A DNA stretch of 64,000 nt. It comes from Mallotus nudiflorus (Eukaryota > Streptophyta > Magnoliopsida > Malpighiales > Euphorbiaceae). Under the pieces are notes generated by a model. That model made no database searches. It was given only the letters and a program-made list of their open reading frames with translations, and was not told the origin of the DNA. A program made the position numbers and the translations under genes. The stretch is taken from NCBI GenBank assembly GCA_947683625.1, contig CANTUR010000156.1, positions 1,984,001-2,048,000 of the forward strand, in the 5' to 3' direction. This document shows, piece after piece, positions 12,337 to 23,734 of the stretch. Every line of letters starts with the position of its first letter. Position 1 is the stretch's first letter.

Positions 12337-15075
12337 TCACTCTTCGCCTTCACCCTCGGATGAGGATTCTTCTTCTTTCATTTCTTAATCATGAGGGAAT
12401 GGAGTTGGAATAAAATTTTGCAAGCTATAATAGGCATTAAGGTTATGATTAAGCATGCTCAATATGTTATTCATTTGCCTTGAAGTGAGGCCTATTCTTC
12501 CAACTTTGGCATTTAGCTCTCCCACATTTGAGTCAATGACTCTAACTTGTAACTCGAAATTGTCCAACCTTGCCATGACATTATTTAGAGTCACATTTTA
12601 GTCTCCCTCCTCCTTTTCTTGTGCTTTCGGAGGTGTGGGTTGGATAAGGAAGGCTTTCCCTATATTATTAACTTGAACCAAGCTCATTGCCTCCATCATG
12701 ATAGTGTCAGTGAAATGATGACCCTTAACCTTCTTAAATGGCATATTTTAAACGTCAAAGCCTAGGTATTTTGCTATGGCGGTTACTAGTCCTCCCACTT
12801 TGATAGCCCTAATCACTTTTGAAGCAATATCTCTCAATTTCCTAGCTAAAGCATGGCACACATTGAGCTTTATACCATTGACCATGCAATACCAAATGTT
12901 AAGCATTGTGGTAATGACCATAAAATCCCCTTCTTTCCTAGGAAATAAGGAATGTACCATGAGCCTATGCAAATATTTTAATGCAAGCGATCTAATTTGA
13001 GATTCTTTCACTAACCTAGCCTCATAGAAAGCACCTCGCTTCCTAATTATTTCTCTCTAAAACTCATTCCTATTATATGCAACATTAACATCTTAGTTCT
13101 TGGGAAAATGAAAAACATTATTAATTGAAAATAATCCTAAAGTGTGATATGTTGGGGTTTTGATATACAAAAGTAGCAAAAAAATTAAAATTTTATCACA
13201 TTCCCAAACTTGGATCCATGTAATTTGACTACTTGATTAAATCTAGGGTTTTAAGAATCTCACTAAAATGCAGAAGAGGCAAGATTTTCTGGAAGGATGA
13301 GAGGAGGTTCACATCGATGACACCTTACCTTGAGCTTTTTGCTTTGGTTGTTCGGATCAAGATGTCTCCAAAAGGATGCATCCTTTATAGGTATCCACAT
13401 GAACATCCCTTCACAAAACGAATTAGAGTGTGTGCTAGTAACCTTCTTGATTGTCTCACAAATCAAGAACAAACTCTATGTTTGTTTTCTAGGAAGAGAG
13501 AAAACTATTTTTAGAGGCAGGGAAAACAAAACTATATTAAACCCTAGAGAATATAACATATTTATAGTCTCCAAATTAAGGTTTCACGTACCAATGACCT
13601 TTTGGTAATTTCCCATTATATTTTGATTTTGTTTTAAAAACAAATAAGAAATAATATCTTATTTATTTATTTATTTAAAATAATATTTATCTTAAATAAA
13701 TAAAACACTTTAATTATTTATTTCCATAGAGTTTATTTTAGGCTTATTAAACCTATAATTGTTTTGGGCTTGTTCTAAGTGTGTGACCCTGTAGGTTCAC
13801 ATAACATTGGTAATGGGCCTAAATCTCTATTCAGGCCTACAAGTCATAAGTGGCCTCTAGCAAAACATTATGACTACCTTAGTCATGTGAAGTCAATAAT
13901 CCGATACAACCTAATTACAGTGAATTTTATCATCCCTTTATCACATGATATCTTAATTGAACATAAGGCATAGAATGTCATCCTTATATAGTTTAATATT
14001 ATGACTTGATTCCAAGTAGACTAAAAATGATAACTCATTATCAATTTATTTCAGTATGGCCATGCATTTTCCTTTAGTCTATCTCATCAAGGGGCCCATA
14101 GATATCTTTCTCATATTAATAAGGGATAAATTCCTTCTAAATCACTCACATTCCTCACATAACTAATTTCATATCCAACAACATCCTATCTAATCATCCG
14201 GTTAAAGACAATGTTAGAATGTGTCAAAACATAAAATAGCTATTTAGAAATCCATGATGATTTCAAGGTCAAAGGACCGAAATAAAATTACTGTGATGAG
14301 AAATACTTATGACAATATTCTATGCAGTATTCTCATAGTGGGTCAATCTAGTACATGATCTCTCATCATGTACCTATGAGTTGACTTAATATCTCATATT
14401 CATGATTAGTAAAATATAACCATCAATCAACATCATACTAGCCATAATACTTTAATATTTATATAATGAATAAATGGCTAGGGATAATTAGAATAGAACT
14501 CTTATTTTAATCTAAAGGTTTTATTATCAAGTCACATACTTGATGGCCTTAGTAAGAATTAACCATTCATATAATTATCATAAAATTAAATGATAATGAA
14601 ATACCTCTTTATTAATAAAATAAGAAAGTCAATACATAATCAAATGATTGACATAGTGCATATCACTAACATGATCTTCATTCGCTAATTGAAAAGTAAG
14701 CATGAGAGTGTGTTCACTAAAACTACATGAAAAGAGAAACTCAAAAATAGGTGGAGCATGAAAGGGATTTTGCATGAAGACAAATTCATTCCATCCCATT
14801 CTATTGACATACAAATTAACCTCATCTAGTAACCCAATTTCAGTCAAAGAGGTATCACTTACATACTTATTAGGCACAATCTTTCTACTTATTAATTGCT
14901 TAAACTTATTCCTATGATCATCATGCCTAAATTGAATTTGATTAGGGAAAGGTTTTACTATCCTTTCTTTGCTAGCAGCACCCGGATTGTTAGAGCTTCC
15001 ACCAAGCCTTGTTCTCTTCGGAGGAGGAGCGAACTTCTTCTTAGAAATACTCTTTCTCGCTTGGTCTCTTTCCAT
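12337..15075 (-). pseudogene. First third-ORF of the outer element (plant transposon-protein-like), split by an insertion
   Basis: Starts at an ATG at 15075 with a basic, low-complexity N-terminus, followed by 'SRKIVPNKYVSD...EIGLLDEVNLYV' and an 'FHAPPIFEFLFSCSF' segment. This matches what I know of the putative plant transposon protein domain. Reading resumes beyond the insertion at 13149-14653 with 'LGLFSINN' and 'LALKYLHRLMVHSLFPRKE' (12748-13140), then a coiled-coil-like region (12385-12594) and an acidic tail ending at 12337. Apart from the insertion only a few stops break it, so it was open until fairly late. Its own TATA box and motif cluster lie upstream (15181-15382). Confidence 0.7.
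13149..14653 (-). mobile_element. ~1.5 kb insertion, probable solo LTR or LTR-type non-autonomous element
   Basis: Interrupts the minus-strand third ORF, whose reading is recognisable on both sides. The minus-strand ends are TGTCAATCATTTG and CCCCAACA, matching the TG...CA rule. The interior has 'GGTAATGGGCCTAAATC' and 'GTGTGACCCTGTAGGTTCA' (plus-strand sense), phrases I associate with dispersed dicot repeats, and a splice-donor-like CAAGGTAAG in minus sense. The flanks share an imperfect ATATGCACT / ATATCACACT, longer than the 5 bp typical of LTR elements, so the class is uncertain. Short ORFs inside (13233-13608 plus, 13263-13472 minus) have no family similarity. Confidence 0.55.
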
Positions 15076-15180
15076 GGTGATATGAGGAAGATGAAGTGAA
15101 GAGAAGATATGGGCTAGTGGAAGATGGTGTAGAGAATAAAAAGAATGAAGGGTTAGTGAATGTGAATAAGAAGTGTGAGT

Positions 15181-15382
15181 TTATATAAGGGAGGTGGTGT
15201 AGTGGGATTTGGGTAAAGTTTGTGGGAAGTAGGAAGGGTTAGGTTTTTTAGGGTTTGGAAAGTGGGGAATATTGGGAAGTGGTAAAGTTTCTCAAAAAAT
15301 GAGATTTTACATCTCTTGAAAAATTAGGACTATGTAGGTGTGCGACCATGTGCATTGGGATGCATGGCCATATGACTTGATT
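15181..15382 (-). promoter_or_regulatory. Putative internal promoter of the first third-ORF
   Basis: In element sense the order is a motif cluster (15336-15382; GCATGGCCATATGACTTG and GGTGTGCGACCATGTGCA in plus orientation), then a strong TATA box CCTTATATAAAC at 15179-15190, then the ATG at 15075, about 105 bp downstream. The motif text resembles that of the same element's LTR (9037-9078, 33552-33591). A promoter is inferred from position and motif likeness only. Confidence 0.5.
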
Positions 15383-15711
15383 ATGCATTTTGACAAAAAT
15401 TCACTAATTAAAGCATATAACAATATAGTCAAGCAATGCATCATAATTATGACTTGCACATCATACTAAATAACATTCCACATAAATTAAACTTACAAAA
15501 CCCCTTCTTTAGCTCCTCCTTTCATTTATTTCCTGAAATCATAAAAGAAAAAACTTCAAAACTAAACTAAATTTGTAAAAATATAAAATAAATGATTAAA
15601 AAAAACAAAAATAAAAATATTCTTGGTTCAACCCCCAAGAAGCGCTCTTTCAAAGGTCCTTGAGCTAGACCGCCATATTGTTCACTTAGTTGATTCCTTT
15701 AAGTATGAAAC

Positions 15712-15911
15712 TTAATGGAAATCCTTAAATGTACCTCCATGGTAAAGCTTTAGTCTCTGACCATTCACTTTGAATGTTTCTCCTCTTATGTTGCGTAATT
15801 CCATAGCTCCATAAGGGTATAAGTGAGTCACTGTAAATGGTCCTGACCATCTACTCTTCAAATTTCTAGGAAATAATTTGAGCCTTGAATTGAAAACCAA
15901 CACTTAGTTTC
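15712..15911 (-). pseudogene. Integrase C-terminus of the outer element (fragment)
   Basis: The minus-strand frame encodes 'NSRLKLFPRNLKSRWSGPF' and ends after a 'GQRLKLYHGG' motif: the C-terminal integrase region of Athila-like pol proteins, with the SRLKLFPGKLKSRWSGPF signature. Its N-terminal continuation lies 11.4 kb away at 27280-27526. The target duplication GTTTC (15907-15911 and 27275-27279) marks the split. Separation is due solely to the insertion of the plus-strand element. Confidence 0.85.
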
Positions 15912-17320
15912 TAATATAATGCAAATATGCATAGTTCTTTAGGGAAGTTTAGTTTTAATTTTATTTGATTTTTTACTATATTTGTGTGTTTATTTAGTTA
16001 TGAAAGTGTTATCTTTATTTCCTTTGTTCTTATGGTTAATTATGTGTTTTATACATGCTTTTAGGCTCAAATTGTGTATGGAAATGACTTAGGATTGTTT
16101 AGAATGAAGTATGAAGCTTGTGAAGTCAAGTTGGAGATTTAGTAAAGAGTGTTAAGTTGTCACCATAGGAACGAGTCATGATAGAGAGTATTGGTGACGA
16201 GTCATCATTTTGTGCCAACTTATCACAGAAGCTTGATATGTCGAGCTTTTAAGATTGCCAACTCATCACTTGGTGCTGACTCATAACATAAGCAATTGGT
16301 GATGAGTCATCACATAAGGACAATTCGGCACTATATACACCCTTTCAATATACCCCTTCATTCTTGCATCCTTTTAAAGAGACATGAATTACAACCTTTA
16401 GAAACTTATAAATATGTGTGTTTCGCTCTATTTTAGAAAAAGGAACAAGTATTATTACTAAGTTTTAGTTTAGAAATCATTTAAAAGAAGTTATAGTTTT
16501 AAAAGACTAATTTGAAGAAGACAAGATCAAGAAGCAAGAGAGGATTATTCTACATCGAGCAATTCTAGAAGGCATAGTAAAGGGTTTTATGCACTTTATT
16601 ACTTCTTTATTCATCTTTCTATATTGTGTTTAATTTTCTCTTGTTGTTTATTTATCATGTATTTTGGCTGAGTCTTTATATGAGAATTACAATGAAGAAT
16701 TAAATAAGAACTATATTTCTATCCTTTATTATTTATGATTTGATTTCCATTAGTGCAAATTATGTTATGTTTGCTTGATGATCAAATGTAACTTATTAAT
16801 CAAACTATTTATAATGAGAATTGGAGTAATTTAGTGGATAAATAATTGAAATTACTTAAGAATTTAATATCACTTGGAGATAAGAAATTCATCTTAAGGG
16901 AATTAAAATTAGTATAATATGTTTATTGATTTTCTTTTACCTATGCATTTCCATGAGAATGAATGTGGATACTAAGAGGAATTACCTTTAATTGACAATG
17001 AGAACTACTTTTAAAGACTATAAACTAATTTCCAATCAACATGTTGTATAATAATTATATTCAAAGTTCTTATTAATTTTGAATTGTAAATTCTCTCATG
17101 CATATATTTTGTTATAATTTCTTATAAGAATTTTTAGTAATTAGTAAATGGGTTAAATTCTTTTTATTTGCTACATTATCTATTACTATCCTGATATTAC
17201 CTTGCCTATTCATTTGAGTATCTATTAGGCTAGTACAAAGTTTAAATTCTCGAGTCTTCGACACCCTACTTGCTCTATACTAAGTCCTAGAGACTAAGGT
17301 ATAAAATTTGACCTACTTCA
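15912..17320 (+). repeat. 5' LTR of the inner element
   Basis: Starts TAATATAATGCAAATATGC (terminal TG mutated to TA) and ends GACCTACTTCA. It carries a cluster of GAGTCAT/ATGACTC motifs at 16154-16330, including the palindrome GTGATGAGTCATCAC at 16299-16313 (core TGAGTCA, the GCN4/bZIP site). Candidate TATA boxes follow (ACTATATACACCC near 16332 and TTATAAATATG near 16406). Confidence 0.9.
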
Positions 17321-17324
17321 AAAT

Positions 17325-17345
17325 TTTGGCATCATTGCCAAGGAA
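17325..17345 (+). other. Primer-binding site of the inner element
   Basis: TTGGCATCATTGCCAAGGA lies four bases after the LTR end. It is a decayed form of TGGCGCCGTTGCCGGGGA, the tRNA-Asp-type site usual in Athila/Tat elements (family knowledge). The outer element's site at 32523-32546 is of the same type. Confidence 0.75.
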
Positions 17346-18640
17346 TTTGTTTAAATAACTTTTATTAACTGAGGGTAGAGAAAGGTTGTTTTATGCCTTA
17401 TATTGTTATTTTATTTTTATATTTTTATTTGTTATTTATTAATTTTTATTTCAAAATACTTACTAGAAGTACTAGTGATAATAATCTATACTTTAATCCT
17501 GAGATTAATTTAACTATACATACTTTATGTAGGGAATAAAGGCAAAGAAGAGTGAACCAACCAAAATTGAATAACATGACTGAACCAAAAAGAAGAACGT
17601 TAGGTGAATTTATAATGCCCAACATCTTGGGTAGTTTTAGTGGGATTGTGGCTCTAACTATTCCTAATAATAAATTTGAAATCAAGCCAAGTATCATTCA
17701 AATAATGAAAAATAATTAGTTTAGAGGCTTACAATGAGAAGATCCTTATGCCCACATATTAATTTTCCTTAATGTGTGTGCAACTTTCAAGATCAATGGT
17801 GTAACAAATGATGCAATAAGGCTAAGACTATTTCCATTCTCGGTTAGGGATAAAGCATAACTTTGGATTGGTAGTTTGCCAGATGAATCAATCACAACCC
17901 GAGACCAATTGAAGCAAGCACTTCTACATAAATATTTCCCACCATATAAGATGGCTAAGTTTCACAATGAGATCACTACTTTCAAGTAAAATGGAATTGA
18001 GACAATCTATTCATCTTGGGAAAGGTTTAGAACTCCAATGGCAATGCCCACATCATGGCTTGCCAGATTGGATGATTCCTTAAATCTTCTACAATGGGAC
18101 GAGAATAAAAATATTGAATGCGACTTCCAGTGGAAAATGGATTGATAAAACGGCTAGAGAAGCCATTACTTTGCTTGAAGCACTTGCATCTCAAGGGTAC
18201 ATGGGTGATGAATTAACTATAGCAAGAGTAAAAGGAGTTTTAGAGCCTGAAATAATTAAAATGTTGAATGCAAAAGTAGATGCTCTCACCAGTTTGGTAA
18301 GCAGAACTCAAATTAATTCGTTAGAAAGCATTAATGCTGTTTGTGAATCATGTGGAGGATCTCATTCATACGCTTAATGCAATGAAACTAAAAATGAAGA
18401 TGTGAACTATGTGTAAGGAGGTTTTAACCATAAAATGGGGTTGAATTCCAACACTTATAACCCCCAATGGAGGAACCACCCTAAATTCTCATGGTCAAAC
18501 CCATCCTCTCAATTAAAACCTCCATATAACCCAAACAACAAACCTCAAAACCCATGTGGATTTCCTATGAAATAATAAACCTTTAATCCTACCCATCCTA
18601 AACCTACCCTTGACACTCTTATGGAGTAATTTATTAACCA
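17346..18640 (+). pseudogene. gag of the inner element, decayed
   Basis: Recognisable capsid-type region (Retrotrans_gag family) from about 17575: 'FEIKPSIIQIMKNN', 'FKINGVTNDAIRLRLFPFS', 'WIGSLPDESITTRDQLKQA', 'KYFPPYKMAKFHNEITTF'. After frameshifts near 18060-18110 the C-terminal part reads 18114-18377, ending in a CX2CX3HX4C zinc knuckle 'CESCGGSHSYA' with a stop just before the last Cys. A proline- and asparagine-rich tail follows to about 18600. Gag would form the particle and bind RNA. At least five stops or shifts make it non-functional. Confidence 0.8.
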
Positions 18641-18779
18641 ACAAATGACCATAAACAAAGAAAATAAGGATCAACATAAGTAGCTAAACTCTAAACTTGA
18701 ATAGCTTGATACTCATAACTATATCCTTACAACCCAAATTGCACAACAAACCTCTTCCTCCAACACTAAACCTTTAGGA

Positions 18780-19540
18780 AAGCTTCTTAGTCAACCAAAG
18801 TATGTACAAAAAGAGTCTTGCCAAGCAATTACTTTACGTAACGGTAACGAGCTTGAAAAGGATCTCAAAAAGACTAAGAAATTGATTGATGATAAAGATG
18901 AGGTAGAGATTGAGGAAGTGAATGTTAGTAGTAAAAATGATGATGACTATGCTAAAAAAGGTAATAAGGGAGATGCCATACCACCCAAGGATGATGAACC
19001 AAAGGTAGATGTTAAAACTCTTCCTTTCCCTCAAAGGTTCATAAAGTGTAACCTAGACAAGCAGTTTAACAAATTCCTTAACTATCTTAAAGAAATTACC
19101 ATCACCATATCATTTGTGAATGCCATTAGAGACATGCCAGCTTGGGATAAATTTTGAAGGATATTATTAGTCATAAGAGCAAGCTTGAAGATTATGGTTT
19201 AGTTTCTCTTGTTGAGGAATCCAAGGCTACGTACGCCAAGTCTCCACCAAAGCTTAATGATCCTTATTCCTTTATAGTTCCTTATGTGATTGGAGGCACA
19301 CATTTTGATAAAGCTTTATGTGATATTAGTGCTAGTGTTAACCTTATGCCTTACTCTCTTAATTTAAAAGAACTTAAACTTGCCAATATATGTATTTCCA
19401 TAGCAGACAAATCTATCACATATCCACTTGGCATTCTAGAAAATGTGCCACCAAAAGTGGGGAAGTTTGTAATACCAGCTAACTTTATTATGTTAGATAT
19501 GGAGGAAGATTTTAAGATCCCAATTTTGTTTGGGAGATAA
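18780..19540 (+). pseudogene. Protease region of the inner element
   Basis: An acidic linker (18882-19157) leads into a retropepsin domain at 19154-19540: 'PYVIGGTHFDKALCDISASVNLMPYSL', then 'ADKSITYPLGILENVPPKVG'. The active-site motif, normally D-L/I-G-A-S in this lineage, reads D-I-S-A-S, so the catalytic glycine is lost. A stop separates linker and domain. Confidence 0.8.
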
Positions 19541-21335
19541 TTTTTATTACAGCAGGAGCAATTATTGATATAAAGAGAGGAAATATCACATAGAGGTGGA
19601 TAATGAATGTACAGAGTTTGATGTATTAAAGATTAAGAAGTCAACACCAATAAAAATGGCAAGTAGAATTGATTCTATTAATGTTATTGAAGAATGAATT
19701 GAAGAAGTAATTTATGAATGTTTGAAGCAAGATCCTATGGAGTCATACATGATGCAAGAAGTTAATGGGCAAATCTTGGAGGTGACTCTATATCAACCTT
19801 CTCGTAGGACATCAAGATTTGAACCTTTAAGGAGAGAGGATGAACCAAAAGCTACTACATCAAGTGAAGAAGTCAAGGTAGAGCTCAAGCCATTACCATC
19901 AAATTTAAGATATGCATTTCTTGACTCTAACCTTAAATTTCCTTGTATTATGAATTAATCCTTGCCTAGTGATAATGTTGATGCCTTATGTGATGAGTTG
20001 CTTAACCATAAAAATGCCAATGGTTATTCTATAAATGATTTAAAAGGTATTAGTCCTAATGTGTGCATGCATATAATTCTTTTAGAGGACAATGCCAAGC
20101 CTTCCATTTAAGGTCAAAGGTGGCTAAACCCCACTCTCAAGGAAGTGGTAAGAAAAGAGATAACTAAGTTGCTTGATAATGGAATCATATATTCCATTAG
20201 TGATAGTAAATGGGTGAGCCCCATTCAAGTTTTTCCAAAGATGGGAGGCTTAACCGTTATTAGGAATGAATCTAATGAATCGATACCTACTAGAACTATC
20301 ATGAAATGGCGTATATGTATTGACTGTAGAAAATTAAATGAAGCAATTAGGAAAGATCATTTCCTATTGCCTTTTATTGACCAAGTCCTTGAGGGACCAG
20401 CTAACTTTTCTTACTTCTATTATTTGGATGGGCTAAATGGATTCTATTAAATTCCTATTCATCCCAAGGATTAAGCTAAAACCACTTTTACATGTCCATA
20501 TCACACTTTTGCTTTTAGGTGGATGCCTTTTGGTATATGTAATGCACTTACAACTTTTCAAACATGTATGTTTTCAATATTTAGTGATTTACTTAATGAT
20601 TGTGTAGAGGTTTTTATGGACAACTTTAGTGTATATGGTATTAATGTTTCCAATTGTCTAGACAATCTCTCTAAAGTTCTGGATAGGTGTATTGAGCAAG
20701 GATTAGTCTTGAATTGGGAAAAATGTCATTTCATGGCACAAGAGGGGATTGTTCTTGATCATTTAGTTTCAAAAAGAGGCATCAAAGTTGATAAGGAAAA
20801 GATCAAAGTAATTAATAATTTGCCACCTTTGAAGTGTGTTAAAGATATAAGGAGCTTCCTTGGACATGTAAGTTTCTATCAAAGATTTTTCTAAGATAAC
20901 AAAGCCATTGTGTAAGTTACTTGCTAAGGATGTTATTTTTGAGTTTGATGATGCGTTTCTCAATGCATTTGAAACTTTAAAAGGAGCTCTTGTTTCTGCA
21001 CTTATTGTACAACCACCTAATTGGGAGCAGCCATTTGAAATAATGTGTGATGCAAGTAATTTCACAGTGGGGGCTATTTTATGTCAAAGAAAGGAAGGCA
21101 AGCAAGCCTTATGTGATTTACTATGCTAGCAAACTACTTGATGATTCTCAGATCAACTACACCACTATGGAAAAGGAGTTGGTTGATGTTGTTTATGAAT
21201 TTGACAAGTTTAGAGCATCTCTTTTGGGTAAACGGTGATTGTTTATTTAGACCTTACTGCTCTTAAGTATCTTCTAAATAAGAAAGATGCAAAACCTAGA
21301 CTCCTATGGTGGATTTTGATGCTTTAAAAGTTTGA
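19541..21335 (+). pseudogene. Reverse transcriptase and RNase H of the inner element
   Basis: RT fragments: 20145-20450 ('MVRKEITKLLDNGIIY', 'WRICIDCRKLNEA', 'LDGLNGFY') and 20523-20894 ('MPFGICNALTTFQ', catalytic box 'VFMDNFSVYG', 'FLGHVSFYQRFF'). The box should be F-M/V-D-D, so the second catalytic Asp is now Asn. RNase H follows in two frames, 20908-21129 ('FEIMCDASNFTVGAILCQR') and 21047-21238 ('YYASKLLDDSQINYTTMEKE'). Stops and frameshifts occur throughout; the order and spacing are those of Athila-like pol. Confidence 0.85.
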
Positions 21336-22735
21336 TTGGAAAATGAGAGATAAGAAGGGAAGTGAGAACCTTATTACAGATCACCTATTAAGGCTTGATC
21401 AAGATGGATTGAAAAGTATGGCAATTAATGAGACATCTCATGATGAACATCTATTAAGTGTGGCATTAAAGGAACTTCCATGGTTAGGGATATTGCTAAC
21501 TATCTCTCCAGTGGTGTTCTTCCTTATGAGTTAGATTATTGAAAAAGGAAGAAATTTTTGCATGATATGAAATTCTACTATTGGAAGGAACCTTTGCTTT
21601 ATAAGAGATGTGCAGATGCACTAATTTGGAGATGCATTCCTTAAGATGAAGCTCAAGATGTTTTAAAACATTGACATTCCTTAGATGTTGGAGGAAACTT
21701 TGGTGCAACAAAAATAGCATCAAAGGTACTCAAATTTGGTTTTTGGTGGCCAACTTTATTTAAAGATGCTATAGAGTTTGTTCTTACATGTGATAGATGT
21801 CAAAGAATGGGTAGTATTACTAAGAAACATGAGATGCCTTTGAAAGGAATCCTTAAAGTCGAGCTCTTTAATGTCTGGGGTATAGATTTCATAGACCCAT
21901 TTCCTAGTTCTTTATTCTAAAATTATATCTTGGTCATGGTAGATTATGTTTCAAAGTGGGTTAAAGCAATACCAACGATTACTAATGATGCTAAGGTTAT
22001 TAACAAGATGCTTAAGAAAATTATTTTCCCAAGATTTGGCACTCTTAGAGCATTGATAAGTGATGGAGGTTCACATTTTTGCAATTATGTAATAGAATCT
22101 CTTTGAAGAAATATAGAGTGAGATATAAGGTTGCTTCTCCATATCAACTACAAATAAGTGGGCAAGTTGAAGTGAGCAATAGAGAGATCAAATGGATTCT
22201 AGAAAAAATGTGTCTTCTTCAAGGAAGGATTGGACATTAAAGTTGGATGACGTGCTATGAGCATATAGGATAATTTTTAAAATACCAATTAGCCTTACTC
22301 CTTATCAGTTAGTATACGGGAAGTCATGTCATATACTAGTTGAACTAGAGCATAAAGCATATTGGGCAACAAGGGCTTTGAATTTCAATTTGTAGAAGGA
22401 CAGTAGGAAAAGGCTACTTCAACTTAATGAATAGGATGAGTTAAGAATGAATGCTTATGAGAATGAGAAGTTATATAAATATCACACTAAGTTATGGCAT
22501 GATAAGCATTTATCTAAGAAGGAATTCCACAAGGGTGAGTTTGTTCTCCTTTATGTTTCAAGACTCAAGTTATTTTTAAGAAAGTTAAAGTCACGATGGT
22601 CGGATCCTTTTATAGTTATTAAAGTTTATCCTCATGGTGCGGTGATATTGCTAATGCAAAAGGGGAAATCTTTAAGGTAAATGGATATCGTCTCAAGCTT
22701 TACTTAATTGCTCTAAGCTGATCAATCTCTCTATC
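21336..22735 (+). pseudogene. Integrase of the inner element
   Basis: Contains an HHCC zinc region near 21650-21810 ('CDRCQRMGSITKKHEMP'), a catalytic core around 21860-22200 ('VWGIDFIDPFPSS', 'VDYVSKWVKAI', 'ALISDGGSHFC') and the C-terminal Athila-type signature 'SRLKLFLRKLKSRWSDPF' in 22447-22680. Many stops. It is homologous to the outer element's integrase, whose halves flank this insertion, so the same gene family appears on both strands. Confidence 0.8.
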
Positions 22736-23029
22736 TACACCCAAATTGAATCAAGGTACAGTCAAGTTATAGACCTTTCAATTTAGAATGGTGAGATTAC
22801 CACATTTTTATTTTTGTAATTATATTAAATGTCTCTATTTTAAATGCTTTTATTTCATGATTATTTCATTTTAGTTCATTTTGTTTAGTTAGAGTTATTA
22901 CTTTACATTTTTACATTTACTAGCTTTCTTAATCATATTACTTTCAAATTTAGATTAATTTCTTTTATTGTGTCACTCATTTTGTTAATTTTTAGATCAC
23001 ATTTCTTCATATTATTTTAGTAAGGAAAA
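22736..23029 (+). other. Spacer after the inner integrase
   Basis: T-rich, with no coding sequence or notable repeats, up to the palindromic motif cluster beginning at 23030. Confidence 0.5.
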
Positions 23030-23465
23030 GTGATGAGTCATCACACATTGACAGCTCATACTAAAAAGGTAAGGTGATGAGTCATCACATGTTGATGACT
23101 TGTAACAGAAAAATAAAGTGATCAGTCATCACATATGGATGACTTGCCATAATATGTTTTAATGCCGAGTCGGCACAATGGTGCCGACTCATGCCTTCAA
23201 TTTTCCTTCCTTACTAATTCATTAACACATATATATATACTTCTAACATCCATACTTTAGTTAGTTTTCTTTGTTATACATCTTTCATTATTATTTTATT
23301 TATTCCCTAACCAACTACAATTTTTGTAATTGCAAAGTTGTTTCTTTTCTAAGAATAGTCATGTCCTTTCACATTCTTGTATGCCTTTTCACAATTCTTC
23401 ATGCCTTTTCACTAACCTATACACACCTACTCTCTTACACCCCTGCTACACCTATATATAAACCT
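23030..23465 (+). promoter_or_regulatory. Putative internal promoter before the inner third ORF (LTR-like motifs plus TATA)
   Basis: Three near-identical 15 bp palindromes, GTGATGAGTCATCAC at 23030-23044 and 23074-23088 and a one-base variant at 23118-23132, are followed by a perfect hairpin GAGTCGGCAC-AATG-GTGCCGACTC (23167-23190). The same 15-mer is in both LTRs (16299-16313, 26256-26270). Downstream are TATA-like boxes, the best being CCTATATATAAACC at about 23451-23463. The third ORF starts about 280 bp later. TGAGTCA is a known plant bZIP/GCN4 site; a promoter role is inferred. Confidence 0.5.
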
Positions 23466-23734
23466 TTTTAACTACACATTTTCATATCTTTTATCTTATT
23501 TAATAACCCACACATTTTTGTTTCTTCTCTAGTATATATATATCTCTTCTTTTCCATCTTATTTCTTCTCTATATTCTCTTCTTTACACATTGGCATTTT
23601 GAATCTTCCTTTTATTATAAACCTAATTGAACCACTGCCTTTTTCTCTTCTTATTTTGTTTGTTCTTATTTTCCATTATCATCTCTTACTCTCTATACAT
23701 CTCTCCACTTCTAACTTCAATTAAGTAAGATTCT
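23466..23734 (+). other. Pyrimidine-rich leader before the inner third ORF
   Basis: Rich in CTT/TCT (for example 23520-23710), like a 5' UTR downstream of the TATA-like box. No ORF of note. Confidence 0.4.

Noticed and set aside
13233..13608. Overlapping plus/minus ORFs in the 1.5 kb insertion
   Set aside because: No homology recognised, and they lie in noncoding-looking repeat sequence present as an insertion.
17446..17697. 83-residue minus ORF
   Set aside because: Antisense to the leader and start of the inner gag; hydrophobic translation of AT-rich DNA.
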